From the NCBI RefSeq assembly GCF_000003195.3, contig NC_012874.2, positions 2,263,001-2,327,000 on the forward strand: DNA of 64,000 nt. Direction: 5' to 3'. A program made the position numbers and the translations under genes. Below, piece by piece: positions 1-11,247 of the stretch. The stretch comes from Sorghum bicolor. Lineage: Eukaryota > Streptophyta > Magnoliopsida > Poales > Poaceae. Each line of letters begins with the position of its first letter. The first letter of the stretch is position 1. Under the pieces are notes generated by a model. That model searched no databases. It had not been told where the DNA came from and saw nothing but the letters and a program-made list of their open reading frames with translations.

Positions 1-26
1 CCTTGTTGGATGCACGCACGGCACGG

Positions 27-670
27 TTAGTGCAGATTGCAGCCCTGTTTTCAAGTGACGCATATTTTGATCAGGGGCGTGTGCGTGTATGACCTTTTCG
101 GTCATTCTTGTCCATTCCCTGGAGTGGTGCGGGTGCGGCTGCCTAGTCTGTCTTACCACTACTGTAACTTTGTTCGATGGTTTACATCTGTTGCTGACTT
201 GCTGCCATTTTTCCCTTCTGAGTGGCATGAGTTGGATTGGAGACATCTGCTACATGTTCAGGACGCATCTTATGTTTGTTTCTGTTGTGCTATTAATTCT
301 GATGTATAGTTAGCACAATGTTGGCATTGGTGCAGATTGCACAAGTCATGTTCACGGTGATGCATATATATATTTTTTTTTATCAGTGGTGTATATGACC
401 TTTTCCATCGTTCTTGTTCATTCCCTGGATGGAAGATACTTGAGTACTTGTTCGATCGTCTTATGCTTCTGTATTTATTTGTACTACTAGCAGTTTTGCT
501 CATTGGTTTATTTGCTGTTGACATTTCCCTTCTCACCGATGTGCTGATCTTCAGGACATATAGGTAATAATGGAAATGAGCTATATTTGATCCATTTATT
601 TGCTGCTACCTAATTCAGCCCCCCATCATATGTTTGTTTCTATTGTGTCATTAGTCCTCCGATGTGCATG
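27..670. repeat. Degenerate direct duplication at left edge
   Basis: Two diverged blocks run in the same order and orientation, about 27-310 and 327-670. Both contain a 'gtgcagattgca' start, then 'tatgaccttttc', then 'ttcattccctgga' or a near copy, then 'catttcccttctga/c', then 'catatgtttgtttct' or a near copy. The spacing is about 300 bp, so this is an old tandem duplication. No convincing reading frame runs through it. It could be intron or untranslated sequence of a gene lying left of the window. The stretch from 670 to 1640 holds nothing else I recognise. Confidence 0.6.
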
Positions 671-1755
671 TTTCGATCAGTGGATATTGTTGGTGTTAAT
701 AACTTGAAAGCTGCTAGACGATATCTGTAAACAATCATCAATAATTTGCATTGCTTTATCCTTTATTTAGTCTGGGTTCCAATTATAGGCTCATGTCTAT
801 GTTCTTTTTGCTGCTGCCGTCTGTTTGAGGGGGCCCATAGGTGGCTTGACCTGAAAACCCGAGACGGTTCATGCCATGCCTGATGCGGTTGCTAGTGAAA
901 GATGTGGCCAAGTCAAGTGATGTGATTTAAGTCGTCTTTTAAGTTAACCGTTCCAAATTTCAGTTGCAAGTGTAGTGATGTGGTATGTTGAGTTTGGATA
1001 AATTCAAACGCAGACGACGGGCCTAAACCTACCCCAACACCTAAATTTGGCCCAGCCCACCTACACCACCCCTTCTCCCGTGTTTGTCGCATGGACGTAC
1101 CGAACTGGCCCAGCCCAAGGCGAGAACAAGATCGCTACTCGGAGCTGGTGGCGATCTTGTACAGTTGTACGTCACAAACCATGCAAATCAGCCATTTCCG
1201 TTGCGTTGTGGGCTTGTGACATGCATGCTGCACCAGTTTCTGTCCAAACTTCAAACTCGGAGCTTGATTTATTGGGTGTGTACTGTGTACAGGTACGCGT
1301 GAATATATACTGAATAAAAACGCAGACTAGCTATGAGTTTGTTCTTGAATCACCCAGACAAGATAGGGCAATGTATGCCTCTCGCACAACTTCTCATTCA
1401 GATAGTTGAATGATTACATCTGAAAAAGTTGAAAGGCAAACTTCCTCTCGTCTATCTTGAGCAGTAGTACAAATTAAAGTAGAGGTTCTTAATTCATTTG
1501 GGATATACTAAAGATATGTGTATCATCAGAACTTTCTATCTATATCTGCTAAGCATGGTATCTATATATATCTATCTACCAAATCAAAAATAGTACAAAA
1601 TTTCTCATGCGATTACATATACCAAACCAAGAAACCGAATGTGATATGCCAAATTGCCAATTACTATAACTATCCGAACAAACTTAAACCTTCCTAGCTT
1701 AAGAAAAGGGAGAGACCCCACACGAGATCCTTCCTTTGCACTATACTATGACAGT

Positions 1756-3000
1756 CTAATGTTGTTGCTGAACCGTGGACGAAGAACCCTCCGTCGACGT
1801 GCCGCGGGAGCCCTGCTGTTGCTGCTGCAATGGCAATGGCGCCTGCTGCACTTGCGGGCTGACATCAATGCCAAAGAGACGCACCGCTCGAACAGCAGCT
1901 CCGGCCGGCGCATCAGGCGGCGTCGAGGGCGACTCTTCGTCCGTCTTGATCGACAGCGCGAGCGAGAGTCCCACCGGTGGCGCCGCGACCGCGATGTCTC
2001 CCTCCGCGGGCGGTGGCGGCGCGAGGCACCTCTTCTTGTTCTTCCTGGCGGGCACGATCGGGGGCCCGGTGTAGTGCACCCTCATGTGGCCGCCGAGCGC
2101 CACCCCCGAGGCGAACACCTTGCCGCACTTACGGCACTCGTGCGGCTCGTCCGCCTTGCCGCCTGCGCCACCGCGGCCGAGAGGAAAAGGAAATGCGGCG
2201 GCGATGGACGCGGCCCGCCTCTGCTTGTTCTTGTGCCCGGCCGCGTGGCCGCCCAGGGCCTGGTTGGTCGCGTACGACTTGCCGCACACCTTGCACGTGT
2301 ACTCCGTCGCCCGCTGAGCTGCTTGCTGCTGCAGAGGCGGCGGCGGTGGCTGCTGGTGGTGGACGGCGGTGGGGGCGGCCTGCAAGCTGCTGCTGCTGGC
2401 GGTAGTCCCGGCCTGGCCTTCGCCCTTGGAGGAGATCGTGTTCAGATCAGAATCCGAATCAGATAGCACCACCCTCCGGCGGCGGTGGCGGCCCCCAGCC
2501 TTCCATCCTCGCTTGCCGGTGGCGTCCCAGCCCCGACCGACCGCGTCCGCAGCAGCGGCAGCGGCAGCGGCTGACGACGAGTTCCCCGCCGCGCTGGAAC
2601 TGGAACCGGTGGCGTTGCCTCCGCCGCCGCCGCCGACACGGCCGTGGTGGTGGTCGTTGTCGCTGAGCGTCGCGTCGGATTCGCACTCGACCGACGGCGT
2701 GGGTGACAGCAGCAGGGAGGGGCCCAAGAGGAGGATGTCGAGCGCGTCTAGCTCCTGGAGGCGGGGGCGGCGGCGGGGAGGGGAGCGGTGGTGCTGCAGA
2801 CGAAGACGACGGGCCTCGGGCGCGTAGTCGTCGTCCTGGGTACTGTCGGAGTCGAAGGACTCGTGCCCGCGCAGTTGGCCCTCCGCCTCTAGCTCTAGGG
2901 CATCCTCCACGTCGTCGTCCGGGTGATCGCGGGCGCGGCGCCGGAGGGGAGAGGCGGTGGCCGCCGCCATGGGTACTATCGGCAGCGAGGGATTGGACAT
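1756..3000 (-). CDS. C2H2 zinc-finger transcription factor, two fingers, repressor-like
   Basis: This is a 414-residue intronless frame. Two plant-type C2H2 fingers are visible: the first uses C236, C239, H252 and H256 and carries the QALGGH signature; the second uses C289, C292, H305 and H309 with VALGGH in place of QALGGH. Single-exon C2H2 proteins of this type are nuclear DNA-binding regulators in plants. Two likely repression motifs follow the fingers: LSLAL near residue 345 (EAR type, LxLxL) and RLFGI near 374 (like the R/KLFGV motif). The N-terminal half is acidic and then Arg-rich, with Ala, Gly and Gln runs. The start is the first ATG; a second ATG ten codons on is also possible. Target genes cannot be told from sequence. 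The antisense frames over this region are products of its GC richness. Confidence 0.9.
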   Translation of the reverse strand: MSNPSLPIVPMAAATASPLRRRARDHPDDDVEDALELEAEGQLRGHESFDSDSTQDDDYAPEARRLRLQHHRSPPRRRPRLQELDALDILLLGPSLLLSPTPSVECESDATLSDNDHHHGRVGGGGGGNATGSSSSAAGNSSSAAAAAAAADAVGRGWDATGKRGWKAGGRHRRRRVVLSDSDSDLNTISSKGEGQAGTTASSSSLQAAPTAVHHQQPPPPPLQQQAAQRATEYTCKVCGKSYATNQALGGHAAGHKNKQRRAASIAAAFPFPLGRGGAGGKADEPHECRKCGKVFASGVALGGHMRVHYTGPPIVPARKNKKRCLAPPPPAEGDIAVAAPPVGLSLALSIKTDEESPSTPPDAPAGAAVRAVRLFGIDVSPQVQQAPLPLQQQQQGSRGTSTEGSSSTVQQQH

Positions 3001-3167
3001 CGATCGGATCGAGTCGAAGTGGGGTGGGGAGCGCGGTGGAGTGGCCGCGCCCGCCGCGCGCTCTCTCCTCGCTGGACTCGAGTAGCTAGCTAGCTAGCTA
3101 GGGTTTCTTGTGTCGGGGTGGTGGGTTGGGTTCTTGCTTCTTGTGGGTGGGTAGTGCGGTGGCTTGG

Positions 3168-3176
3168 CTTATATGG
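3168..3176 (-). promoter_or_regulatory. Possible TATA box of the zinc-finger gene
   Basis: On the minus strand the sequence reads CCATATAAG, about 170 bp upstream of the zinc-finger start codon. This would allow a leader of roughly 135 nt. It is a motif match only. Confidence 0.35.
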
Positions 3177-3179
3177 CGG

Positions 3180-4640
3180 CGCAAGAGTAGGGCAAAGGGT
3201 TGCGCGGGCGCATCAGCGAGGTTTCGCGCGCCGCAAGCGTGTGTGTGCGTGTGGATGCCGAACAACTCCCGATCGAATCCCGATCCAACTCCATCCCTCC
3301 CCGCCAACCGACTTTATTGCGTCGTATCGTTACGTGCTGGGTGCTCCCAAATTAAACGGCAAGTGAATTTTAATCGTGATATGGTGGATTTTCTGTATCT
3401 ATCTATGTGTATATGTATTTTAGTGGAATATATATGTTATTGAACACTAACATAACTAGCCAAATTAAACTAATGTCATTAGATATATAATAAACACTAA
3501 TTATTTTTTGTTTATATATTCTTATTTAATGTTAAAGTTAATATTATTATTCATTGTTCATATATATTAACTAAATAAAAGTGACATGATTCTCCATTTT
3601 AAATCAATGCCGTCACTAGTTATATAGAAATCGATTAAATTACAATTTATATAGTCTGATTAATATTAAAAATAATATAATTTGCCATTGGTTTTAATAA
3701 TTTTAATTAATGGTACATATTTTTTAAAAAAAATAATTGATGGGACATATTAGATATACCCTCATATATTTTTGACTTTTTTAGGGGAACATTGTTCACT
3801 CGTTCATACTACACGAGTGTGTGAAAACAGAGTTGTTCGGTCGTTCATACTGACGAGTACTACACGAGTGTATGAAAACAGAAAAAAAAAAAACTACACG
3901 AGTGTATGAAAACAGAAAAAAAGTGAAAATCATGGGATACATGCTTAGCTGCCACTCCGAGATTTCTTCCTATTCTTTTGCAGCAAGAAATTCCCTTCTC
4001 CTTTCCTTTTTTTTTTTTGAAAAAAAGAGAGAAAAAACTAGCCTTCTAGTCTAGATTTAATGTAGTATACGTCGCATGTAATATTATCTTATTTTCATCG
4101 ACACAAATATTATCTTTATTTAAACGGACGGAGTGAAGATTATCTTAACTTAAACGGGGAGTGAAGATAAAATGGTGTAATACGTTGCATCTTTAAACAG
4201 ACGTAGTGGCATGATTTATTGTTAGAAAAGTCATGGTTATTTATTATGAGAAAAGTTATAGTACTTCGCTGATTTATTATAATAGAAAAATATTATTAGC
4301 TAGCAAAAAAAATACAGCTTATAGGACAAGTGAACAGAGTTTTTATCTAATTTCTGCTATACTGTTATTTTGGAAGGGCAGGGTACGTGCTCCGGATCAT
4401 GATTAAAACTAAAACAAGGATAATGTCGCATTTTTGCGGAACTGGGAAAAAACATAACAAAGGAATCCTCCAGAGGTATTTGCATGCTCTATATAACAGG
4501 TTTCTGCCATGCACCACGAAATCCACACACAGCATCTTCAGAGTAAATGAATGAGAAGCAGCTCTCAGGAGCTGAGTAAGAAGTTTACATCGCTTATTAT
4601 TGCGCCAAAATGAAACTGTTAAACCAGAGCTAAATGGCGA
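3180..4640. other. AT-rich intergenic region with short tandem repeat
   Basis: No gene is seen here. From 3801 to about 3917 the unit 'tacacgagtgtatgaaaacaga' or a variant occurs three times, separated by poly-A or spacer. The remainder is AT-rich with several poly-A/poly-T runs. Confidence 0.6.
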
Positions 4641-4650
4641 CCAAAATTTA

Positions 4651-7599
4651 TCATTCTTCGGCTGGCCTCTGCCCCAAAACTGGTATGTCTTCGTACCTTT
4701 TCTGAAATTCCATACAACAAAAAATCGTCAGCCAAGAATCCCGAACAATTGTAAAGTGAACAAATGAGGGGTCTTTAGAGTTTAGTTTTATATATATGCA
4801 GCTGGAAAACATAAGTAACATTGAGGCCAGCTTCTGGTTTGGTTTCAAATCAAAACACAGAAGAAAATGTCTACACACACTTTTATTTATTCACCACACA
4901 AAGAAATAGAAGCCATGCATCCTATCAGCAATTAGTGCTGATTACAAATAACAAGAAACCTACCATGTTCATCAGCTGAAATAGCATGATGGTCATGAAG
5001 ATTTGGAAATCTGTTAACCCATATTTTTTTTCAGTCAAATATGTCTGGTTTGTATGTCCTTTCTGTTAGGTGTAAAGAGTGGAACAGAAATTATTCAATA
5101 ACTGAACAAGACCAGGTGTTGCTCCATTGAGGTTAGCTATTCAAGTTCTGTGTTAAAAACCATTATGCTCCTAGTATATTTGTTAGGTCAGCTTTCAGAG
5201 CTAAACAAGATGCTGAGTATATCTTCACTGCATATGATGTCTTAATGGGTTCTACTCCAGTTATCTTTATATATATGCTGTTCAGACTTCAGACTGGTAT
5301 ATTGACAAATTGCTGTACAAATTGAGAACATCCAGTCTGCTAAAAACTTTCCTGTTGCACATTACAATCAATTAAATAAGCAAGCAAGGGCTACAAGTTA
5401 TCCAGGCCTAGCAATAATTTGTACAGCAAAATAACTCCATCAACATAAAATAGTCATGATCACTACCTATGTGCTATGTGATCTACAAAGAAATTGTCAT
5501 AGAATATTTTGAAATCGATGTTAATAGCAAAACACATGTCCTAGTAATGTTGGAAACAATGAATCATACTATTTTCCACTGTCAGGCAATAAGTAACCCC
5601 AGTTGTTTGGCAGAACATTATTACATCATACTCCGCATATATTACGAGTATGTAGTATCTACAGAAATCAGAAACCAAGACAACAAACACAATTATGTAC
5701 ATGTCTAGATAATCTCAGTGCTCCATTCCCTGCTCTCTAAAAGCTAACTGTAAACAGCTTATTGCACTATCATATTGTGCAGCCTAACTTTCTTATGCAC
5801 CATACATAGAAACTAAAGGCATGCAGCCTGCAGTGGCTGATTGCTAATGAAAAGAACTCTGCAAGGCTCCTCAACCAAAATAATACGATGCACTATATGT
5901 ATTAGATGCAAATTTAGACTACAAACAAACCAAACATTGAGCAATCCAGCTTTCTGATTTATGCCAACACATGTCAAGTCTGAATCCATGAAGATGATTC
6001 AGAAATCAGTACATCCACATTTTTCTGTGACACATGTCTATTTTAAATTATCAGTCCGGATCCTTTCTTCTAAGGATAAATACAACGATAAGTGTTATGC
6101 CATCAATCACTGAACAAGATCAGGACCCTGTGTGGCTGTGTTGCTCCATTTGCATTAGCTATTCAAGTAACTTCGTTAAAAAACATTATGCTTGTAATAT
6201 AATTGTTAGATTACTCGAGACTAAACAACAGGCATCTGCTAAATATTTTTTACTCTAGAAAATGCATATTTTATCAATTTATCTGTAAGGGGTCTACTCA
6301 AAATTAGCACTCATAGTGTTGAACTGTTTTCCACTGAGTGTCAAGCAATAAGTAACTCCAGTTGTTTGTCAAAATTATTACATCACAGTCTGCACATATT
6401 ACGACAAGATGAAATCTCTACAGAAATGAGAAATCAAGAACAACAAAAACACAATATGTACATGTCTAGCAAATTCCAATGTTCTATTCTTGCATTACAT
6501 CACATTCTGCACATATTATGACGAGATAAAATCTCTACAGAAACAAGAAATCAAGACCAACAAAAACACAATATGCACATTTCTAGCAAGTCTCAATGCT
6601 CTATTCTTTGCCTTGCTCTTTAAAAGCTATTGGAAAGCAGGTGCTCTACACACACTGAGACATAAATGAAAGTGGTGGTGACAGTGCTAATTCCGAAAGG
6701 TTGTTCGAGACCTAAATAACTAATGACAAAAAAGAACACATCGTGTAGATGCTCAATTCGTCGTACCAAAGCACTTTTCTGTACTGTAAAATAAAAATAA
6801 CTTATAGACAGTATGTGACTGCTGAGAGCCAAATAAATATGATTACATGCATGTGCTCATCAAGGAAAACCGTGTCATGATAAATGGAAAATGAGCACAA
6901 TATCTTCCAAGCATCGCTACCTACTAAACAAAGTAGTCACTCATCTGCGTAGACAAGCCCATATATAAAGGCAACCAATGCCGCATCATCACATCTAAAA
7001 TCTGTGGCATCAGGACAATCCTAGTTGAGAAAAAAAGGAGACCACAACCAGGTGTATTCTCCAGTCCAGGATTGGAGATTCAGCCGGATGGGTGACAGGA
7101 GAGGACGGCACTCCAAAAGGGACAAGGACAAAATGCGATCAGGCCACCTAATCGAGCACAGATAACGATTGACATTCTCTCGCAAGCGACCTTAATCCAG
7201 AACAGATCACAACAAACAGATGTTTCAATCATCAGAACAACCTAGATTTCCTTTCACTAATTGGTTGATGACAATTGCAACAAATTGATAAGAATGGAAA
7301 AGCAACGCGAAAGGGAAGCTGGGGAGAGAAATGTTACCCCGAGGTTGTTCATGTCCCAGATCTTGTGAACGCCGTAGTCCACCGCCTGCAAACGACAGAC
7401 AACCGATTAGGAATCAAAGAGACAACCCTTTGGGGGAGACGGAATGGCAGATCTGGGATCTGGGGGTCGGAGGAGAGGGGGAGGAAGGGAGGGAGGGAGG
7501 GCGCACCCGCTCGCCCGCGAAGGCGCCGGCGACAACGAAGGTGACGTAGACGGCGTTGCGGCGCATCACCACGCGGTAGAGCGCGTCGAGGAGGCCCAT
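4651..7599 (-). CDS. QCR9: Cytochrome b-c1 complex (complex III) subunit 9, QCR9-like
   Basis: The product is a small single-span subunit of the mitochondrial ubiquinol-cytochrome c reductase, of 63 residues; plant homologues are about 70. Three exons fit GT-AG introns in frame: 7507-7599, 7338-7385 and 4651-4701. Exon 1 encodes LYRVVMRRNAVYVTFVVAGA, the amphipathic start and hydrophobic span; exon 2 encodes AVDYGVHKIWDMNNLG; exon 3 encodes KRYEDIPVLGQRPAEE and the stop. The order and wording match the plant QCR9 family closely. Intron 2 is about 2.6 kb and carries internal duplications. The start at 7599 is the only ATG before the conserved LYRVVMRRN block. It is a constitutive respiratory gene by family. 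Confidence 0.93.
5090..6610. repeat. Internal duplications in QCR9 intron 2
   Basis: Segments near 5095-5230 and 5570-5740 recur in order near 6108-6260 and 6330-6480. A further copy of the 'tctacagaaa...aacacaat' part follows at about 6484-6608. Shared strings include 'actgaacaaga', 'gttgctccatt', 'agctattcaag' and 'gcaataagtaac'. The copies are diverged, so the duplication is old. No coding potential is evident. Confidence 0.7.
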
Positions 7600-7678
7600 G
7601 GCGAGCGGCGGCGGCGGCGGGTCGTAGACGGGGAGAACGAGCGAGGGGAGAGGCGGAGACGGATTCGGAGAAGTCTTG

Positions 7679-7690
7679 TTTTTATATATT
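7679..7690 (-). promoter_or_regulatory. QCR9: Likely TATA box of QCR9
   Basis: The minus strand reads AATATATAAAAA, about 80 bp upstream of the QCR9 start codon. It is a good TATA match and implies a leader near 50 nt. Confidence 0.5.
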
Positions 7691-7749
7691 TCCCCTTCTT
7701 GATTTAATAATAAGGATTCCTTTCTTTTGGGCCGAACCCAGTGGCCCAT

Positions 7750-8410
7750 CCAGTTCTTTTTTTTTCTATCTTTATAGCAAAATATATGTATTTATTTAAT
7801 TTATTAAATAGTAATAATTTTATATAATGTGTATCTAACTGTTTGATTGAAGTCTTGAATATTAACCTAAGTTAGTTATAATAAAACTTAAGTTGATAAA
7901 GGCCAGGGTTGTACATGTCATTGTACTCTCTCTCTAAAAAAAACATGAAATTCTAGAATAACACCATATTAAAGTATATCAGATTTGACTAAATTCATAA
8001 AAAATAATAAGATTTATCATACTAAATATATTCCATTGGAATAAATATATTTTTATAATATAATTTGGTGTTATACCTTAATATTCTATTAAACTTGAGA
8101 CATTTTAATCAAGAATGCAATTAGAATTGCATTATCTTTCCGTTCGCAAAAAAAATTGCATTCTCTTTAGGATAGCGGTGGTATACAAGACTGGTACAAT
8201 TTTTTTGACTGAAAGGACTCGTACAATTAGAAGTTGAGTTACGTTGTACCTAAAAACGAGTGAATTTGGATTGTGCTAAATAGAGTCCCTTGTCGAATTC
8301 TACTTCGACCATATGTGGAAATCCTGCTATTATCTAGATTGATTCATGTTGCTGTAGAAGAATTTTAAGCTTTCCTATCACGAACCAATTTTTTGGCAGC
8401 ATCAATTGCA
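7750..8410. other. AT-rich intergenic sequence
   Basis: No gene is seen. An inverted, Stowaway-like arrangement may lie around 7940-8110 but I could not fix its ends. Confidence 0.4.
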
Positions 8411-8419
8411 ATAAAACAA

Positions 8420-9812
8420 CGGCAAGTCTAGCGCCCGGACGTCCGGCTCTAGTCCTGCGTCCGGACGTGACCGGACGCGACTTCTGTTTGCCCGCACCCA
8501 CTTCAATCGCGAGCGTACGCTTTTCAATAAAAAAAACCCGCACCGCACGCAACCACGCCCATCGACCATCCCTTGTCGCCCTGGCTCGCCCATCACGTCG
8601 TCCACCGCCCATCCTTCATTCGTACGGACGCCCTGCTGGCTCGCCCATCGCACCCACCGTCCATCCCTTGTCTGTACGGACGCCATGCTGGCTCATCCAA
8701 TGCGTCCACCGCTCATCCCTCGTTCCGTACAGATGCCCTGCCGGCTCGCTCATCGCGTCCATCGCCCATCCCTCGTCCGTACGGATGCCCTGCCGGCTCC
8801 AGAAGAGATGACGCAGCACAAGGTGGAAGAAGAAACCGATCTAATTTTGAAACATCCAAACTTAATAGTTGCAACATAGCCTAAAAGTAGCTGAAACACT
8901 TGAAACACGCTTATGAAACACTTAGAAAACACACCTGAAACACACTTGAAAATCCATTGCTACCATATGCAACATTCGAATAGAACACATGCAAACATAT
9001 GTGTAGAACATCTGCAATATCAAATAAACACAATTGCAACATGCATTCGGAAAACACAAATGAAACATTACCGCTGAAATATCTGAAACACTCGAAACAT
9101 ACTACTGCAACATGACTCTTAAACGATTGCAACATATGCAACAAGTGCAACATCCCCCGATCTACTTTTGCAACATCCGTATGATTCAACTTCAACATGT
9201 CTCTGAAGCTATTGAAACAACTGAAACATAGAATTGCAACATGGAGAGAGAGAGAGAGAGAGAGCGAGCTTGACGTGGGGAGCACCATGGCCACCAGGAT
9301 AGGGGGAGCTCGGGTCACAGAGTGTGAGAGATGATGCCACCAGGACTAGGGAGGATGCCGAGCGAGGGTGGGGAAGAGTGCCGCGCTAGGTTCAGCGGCT
9401 TCTGGTGGGAGAGGATGCCATGCCAGGGGAGGATGTTGTGCTGGGGGAGGGTGCTGGGGGAGAGGGAGGACGGCAGGGGAGACACTGGGGCGAGGGAAGG
9501 ACACCGCGCCTTGACTCGTTGGGGGTTGGAGGGCGCCGCGCTTGGGGTGGGGAAGGGCATCGCACGCATCAGCGAGGGTGGAAGGGCAACATGCGTGGGC
9601 AGAGTGTGGGAGAGGGCATCGCACCAGGCTAGGTTGAATCCTCTGGAGTTCGTGGAAGGAAGGCGGCTGCTGTTATTTTAAGAGAAAGAGTAGAGTCGAG
9701 TGGATAAGGATGCACTGCATGCGGATGGAGCACATTCAGCAGAAAAGAAAAGGGGCAGAGTGGGCGCGCGGTCCGTCCGGCGTGGACGGACGCCCGTCCT
9801 CAATCATTACCG
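8420..9812. mobile_element. Non-autonomous Mutator-like element (MULE), 1.39 kb
   Basis: The element is bounded by a perfect 9-bp direct repeat, ATAAAACAA, at 8411-8419 and 9813-9821; nine bases is the usual target-site duplication of Mutator-like transposons. The two ends both begin CGG-AA when read inward and share imperfect GC-rich terminal sequence with the words GGACGTCCGG and GGGCGTCCGTCC. Inside are a 52-bp tandem array, a long stretch rich in 'gaaacac' and 'gcaacat' words, a GA microsatellite near 9241-9265 and a GC-rich right half. No transposase frame is visible, so it would need a transposase from elsewhere. Several apparent frames in it are not convincing genes. Confidence 0.72.
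8590..8800. repeat. 52-bp tandem array inside the MULE
   Basis: About four imperfect copies of a unit containing 'cgtacggacgccctgc', 'tggctcgcccatcgc' and 'ccaccgcccatccctcgt' are spaced 51-53 bp apart, with the 'gtacggac' word near 8622, 8674, 8727 and 8779. Confidence 0.75.
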
Positions 9813-10311
9813 ATAAAACAAAGTCTTGTTTGGAACACATTCAAAATAGATTCTCACCCATCCATCATGAGAATTAATAAAACATGTCAAGCGTCTTGCG
9901 ATATTGATGATTCTTTCCACCGCACAAGACTGGAGAATGAACAAGGAATATTATTTCTCCTAATGCGGCTTCACTATCGCATATCAAAATAGTGCCAATG
10001 GCACAAGGTGGCAAGTAATTGTACGACATCGCCATATCTCAAATGTAACATGTGTCCTCATATTTGGAGTCTACGTCTGCCAATATATGTAACAAAGTCT
10101 GAGTAGTAGAGAAGAGATAAACTCATCACATATAGACTTGTTGTCCGATATTTTACGACCAATTTCCTCCTTAGAATTAGGATTAGGATAGGGCACATTT
10201 TTAAAAACTGAGCACAACTGACCTAGCGGTATTCTGATTTTCAGTTTTGGCTTCAATTGTTAATTCTGGGAAGTTAGTCATCAATACTTGTTTTCAGTTT
10301 CATTTGTGTCA

Positions 10312-10555
10312 GGCCTTGTTTAGTTTTAAAAAATTTTGAGAAATCGACAATATAGCACTTTCGTTTGTATTTGACAAATATTATCCAATCATGGACTAAC
10401 TAGGCTCAAAAGATTCGCCTCGTCAATTCCGACCAAACTGTGCAATTAGTTTTTTTTTTCTGTCTATATTTAATACTCCATACATACGTCTAAAGATTCG
10501 ATGTGACAAAGAATCTGAAAAATTTTGCAAAATTTTTTGAGAACTAAACAAGGCC
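10312..10555. mobile_element. GGCC-TGTTTAG Tourist-like MITE
   Basis: The ends are GGCCTTGTTTAGTT and the inverted AACTAAACAAGGCC. The interior carries the family words 'gcactttcgtttgta', 'ttatccaatcatgg' and 'attcgcctcgtcaattcc'. No clear TTA/TAA duplication remains at this copy. Confidence 0.75.
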
Positions 10556-11247
10556 TAGACCGGACAAACCCGAATCTCAAACTCCTGTCGATAGCCGTAA
10601 CTTGTTTATAATGATGCAGACAAGTTTGGGTGCATGTTGACAGACCGGGCATGTGTAATCATATATGTGTGAGTATGCTGATGTTGTTGTAAACTATTTT
10701 TGTGTTATGAGAAGGATGATTAGAAAAACACTTTTTTCTTTTTTTATCAGCTCGTTTGGCTACTGTTCACTAATTATTATGAAAGAAAAACACTACTAAA
10801 TAATTTATAGATTTAGCTTGAAACAACAAGTGTTGCTAAAAAACAAAGAAATTGTGTTTTTTAATCATCCTTCCGGCGACACAAAACAGATTACAATGGC
10901 AACAAAGACAAAAAGTCCCTTTTGCCCCTCCTATCCACTCCCACGGTCCCACCAGGCATGCTCGGCCGGCTCGCGCATGGAATCGTGACATTCGTCCTTC
11001 CGCCGACGGACTCCGGCGAGGCGGGGGCTGGCTGAAGAGCGCCATCTTGATCTGTGGGGTCGTCGGGGAGCTCACCGTCGGCGGGCGGGGCCAGGTCGCG
11101 CGGCAGGGAGCTGGACCAGACGGCGTCAGCTTCAGCCGCGGCGCGGAAGGCCGGCGAGATCGCGGCGGCGCGGTCCGGTCCGGCGAAGCCGACAGGAGGT
11201 CCTCCGGCGTTTCACGATTCTTCCGCTCTCGGTCTTAGGGGTGGGGG

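Noticed and set aside
1654..3089. Long plus-strand frames overlapping the zinc-finger gene (up to 270 codons)
   Set aside because: They are GC-rich antisense shadows with Arg/Ala-rich nonsense composition and no domains; the minus-strand frame carries real zinc fingers.
8402..8811. Short overlapping frames in the 52-bp tandem array
   Set aside because: They follow the repeat period on both strands and lie inside a transposable element.
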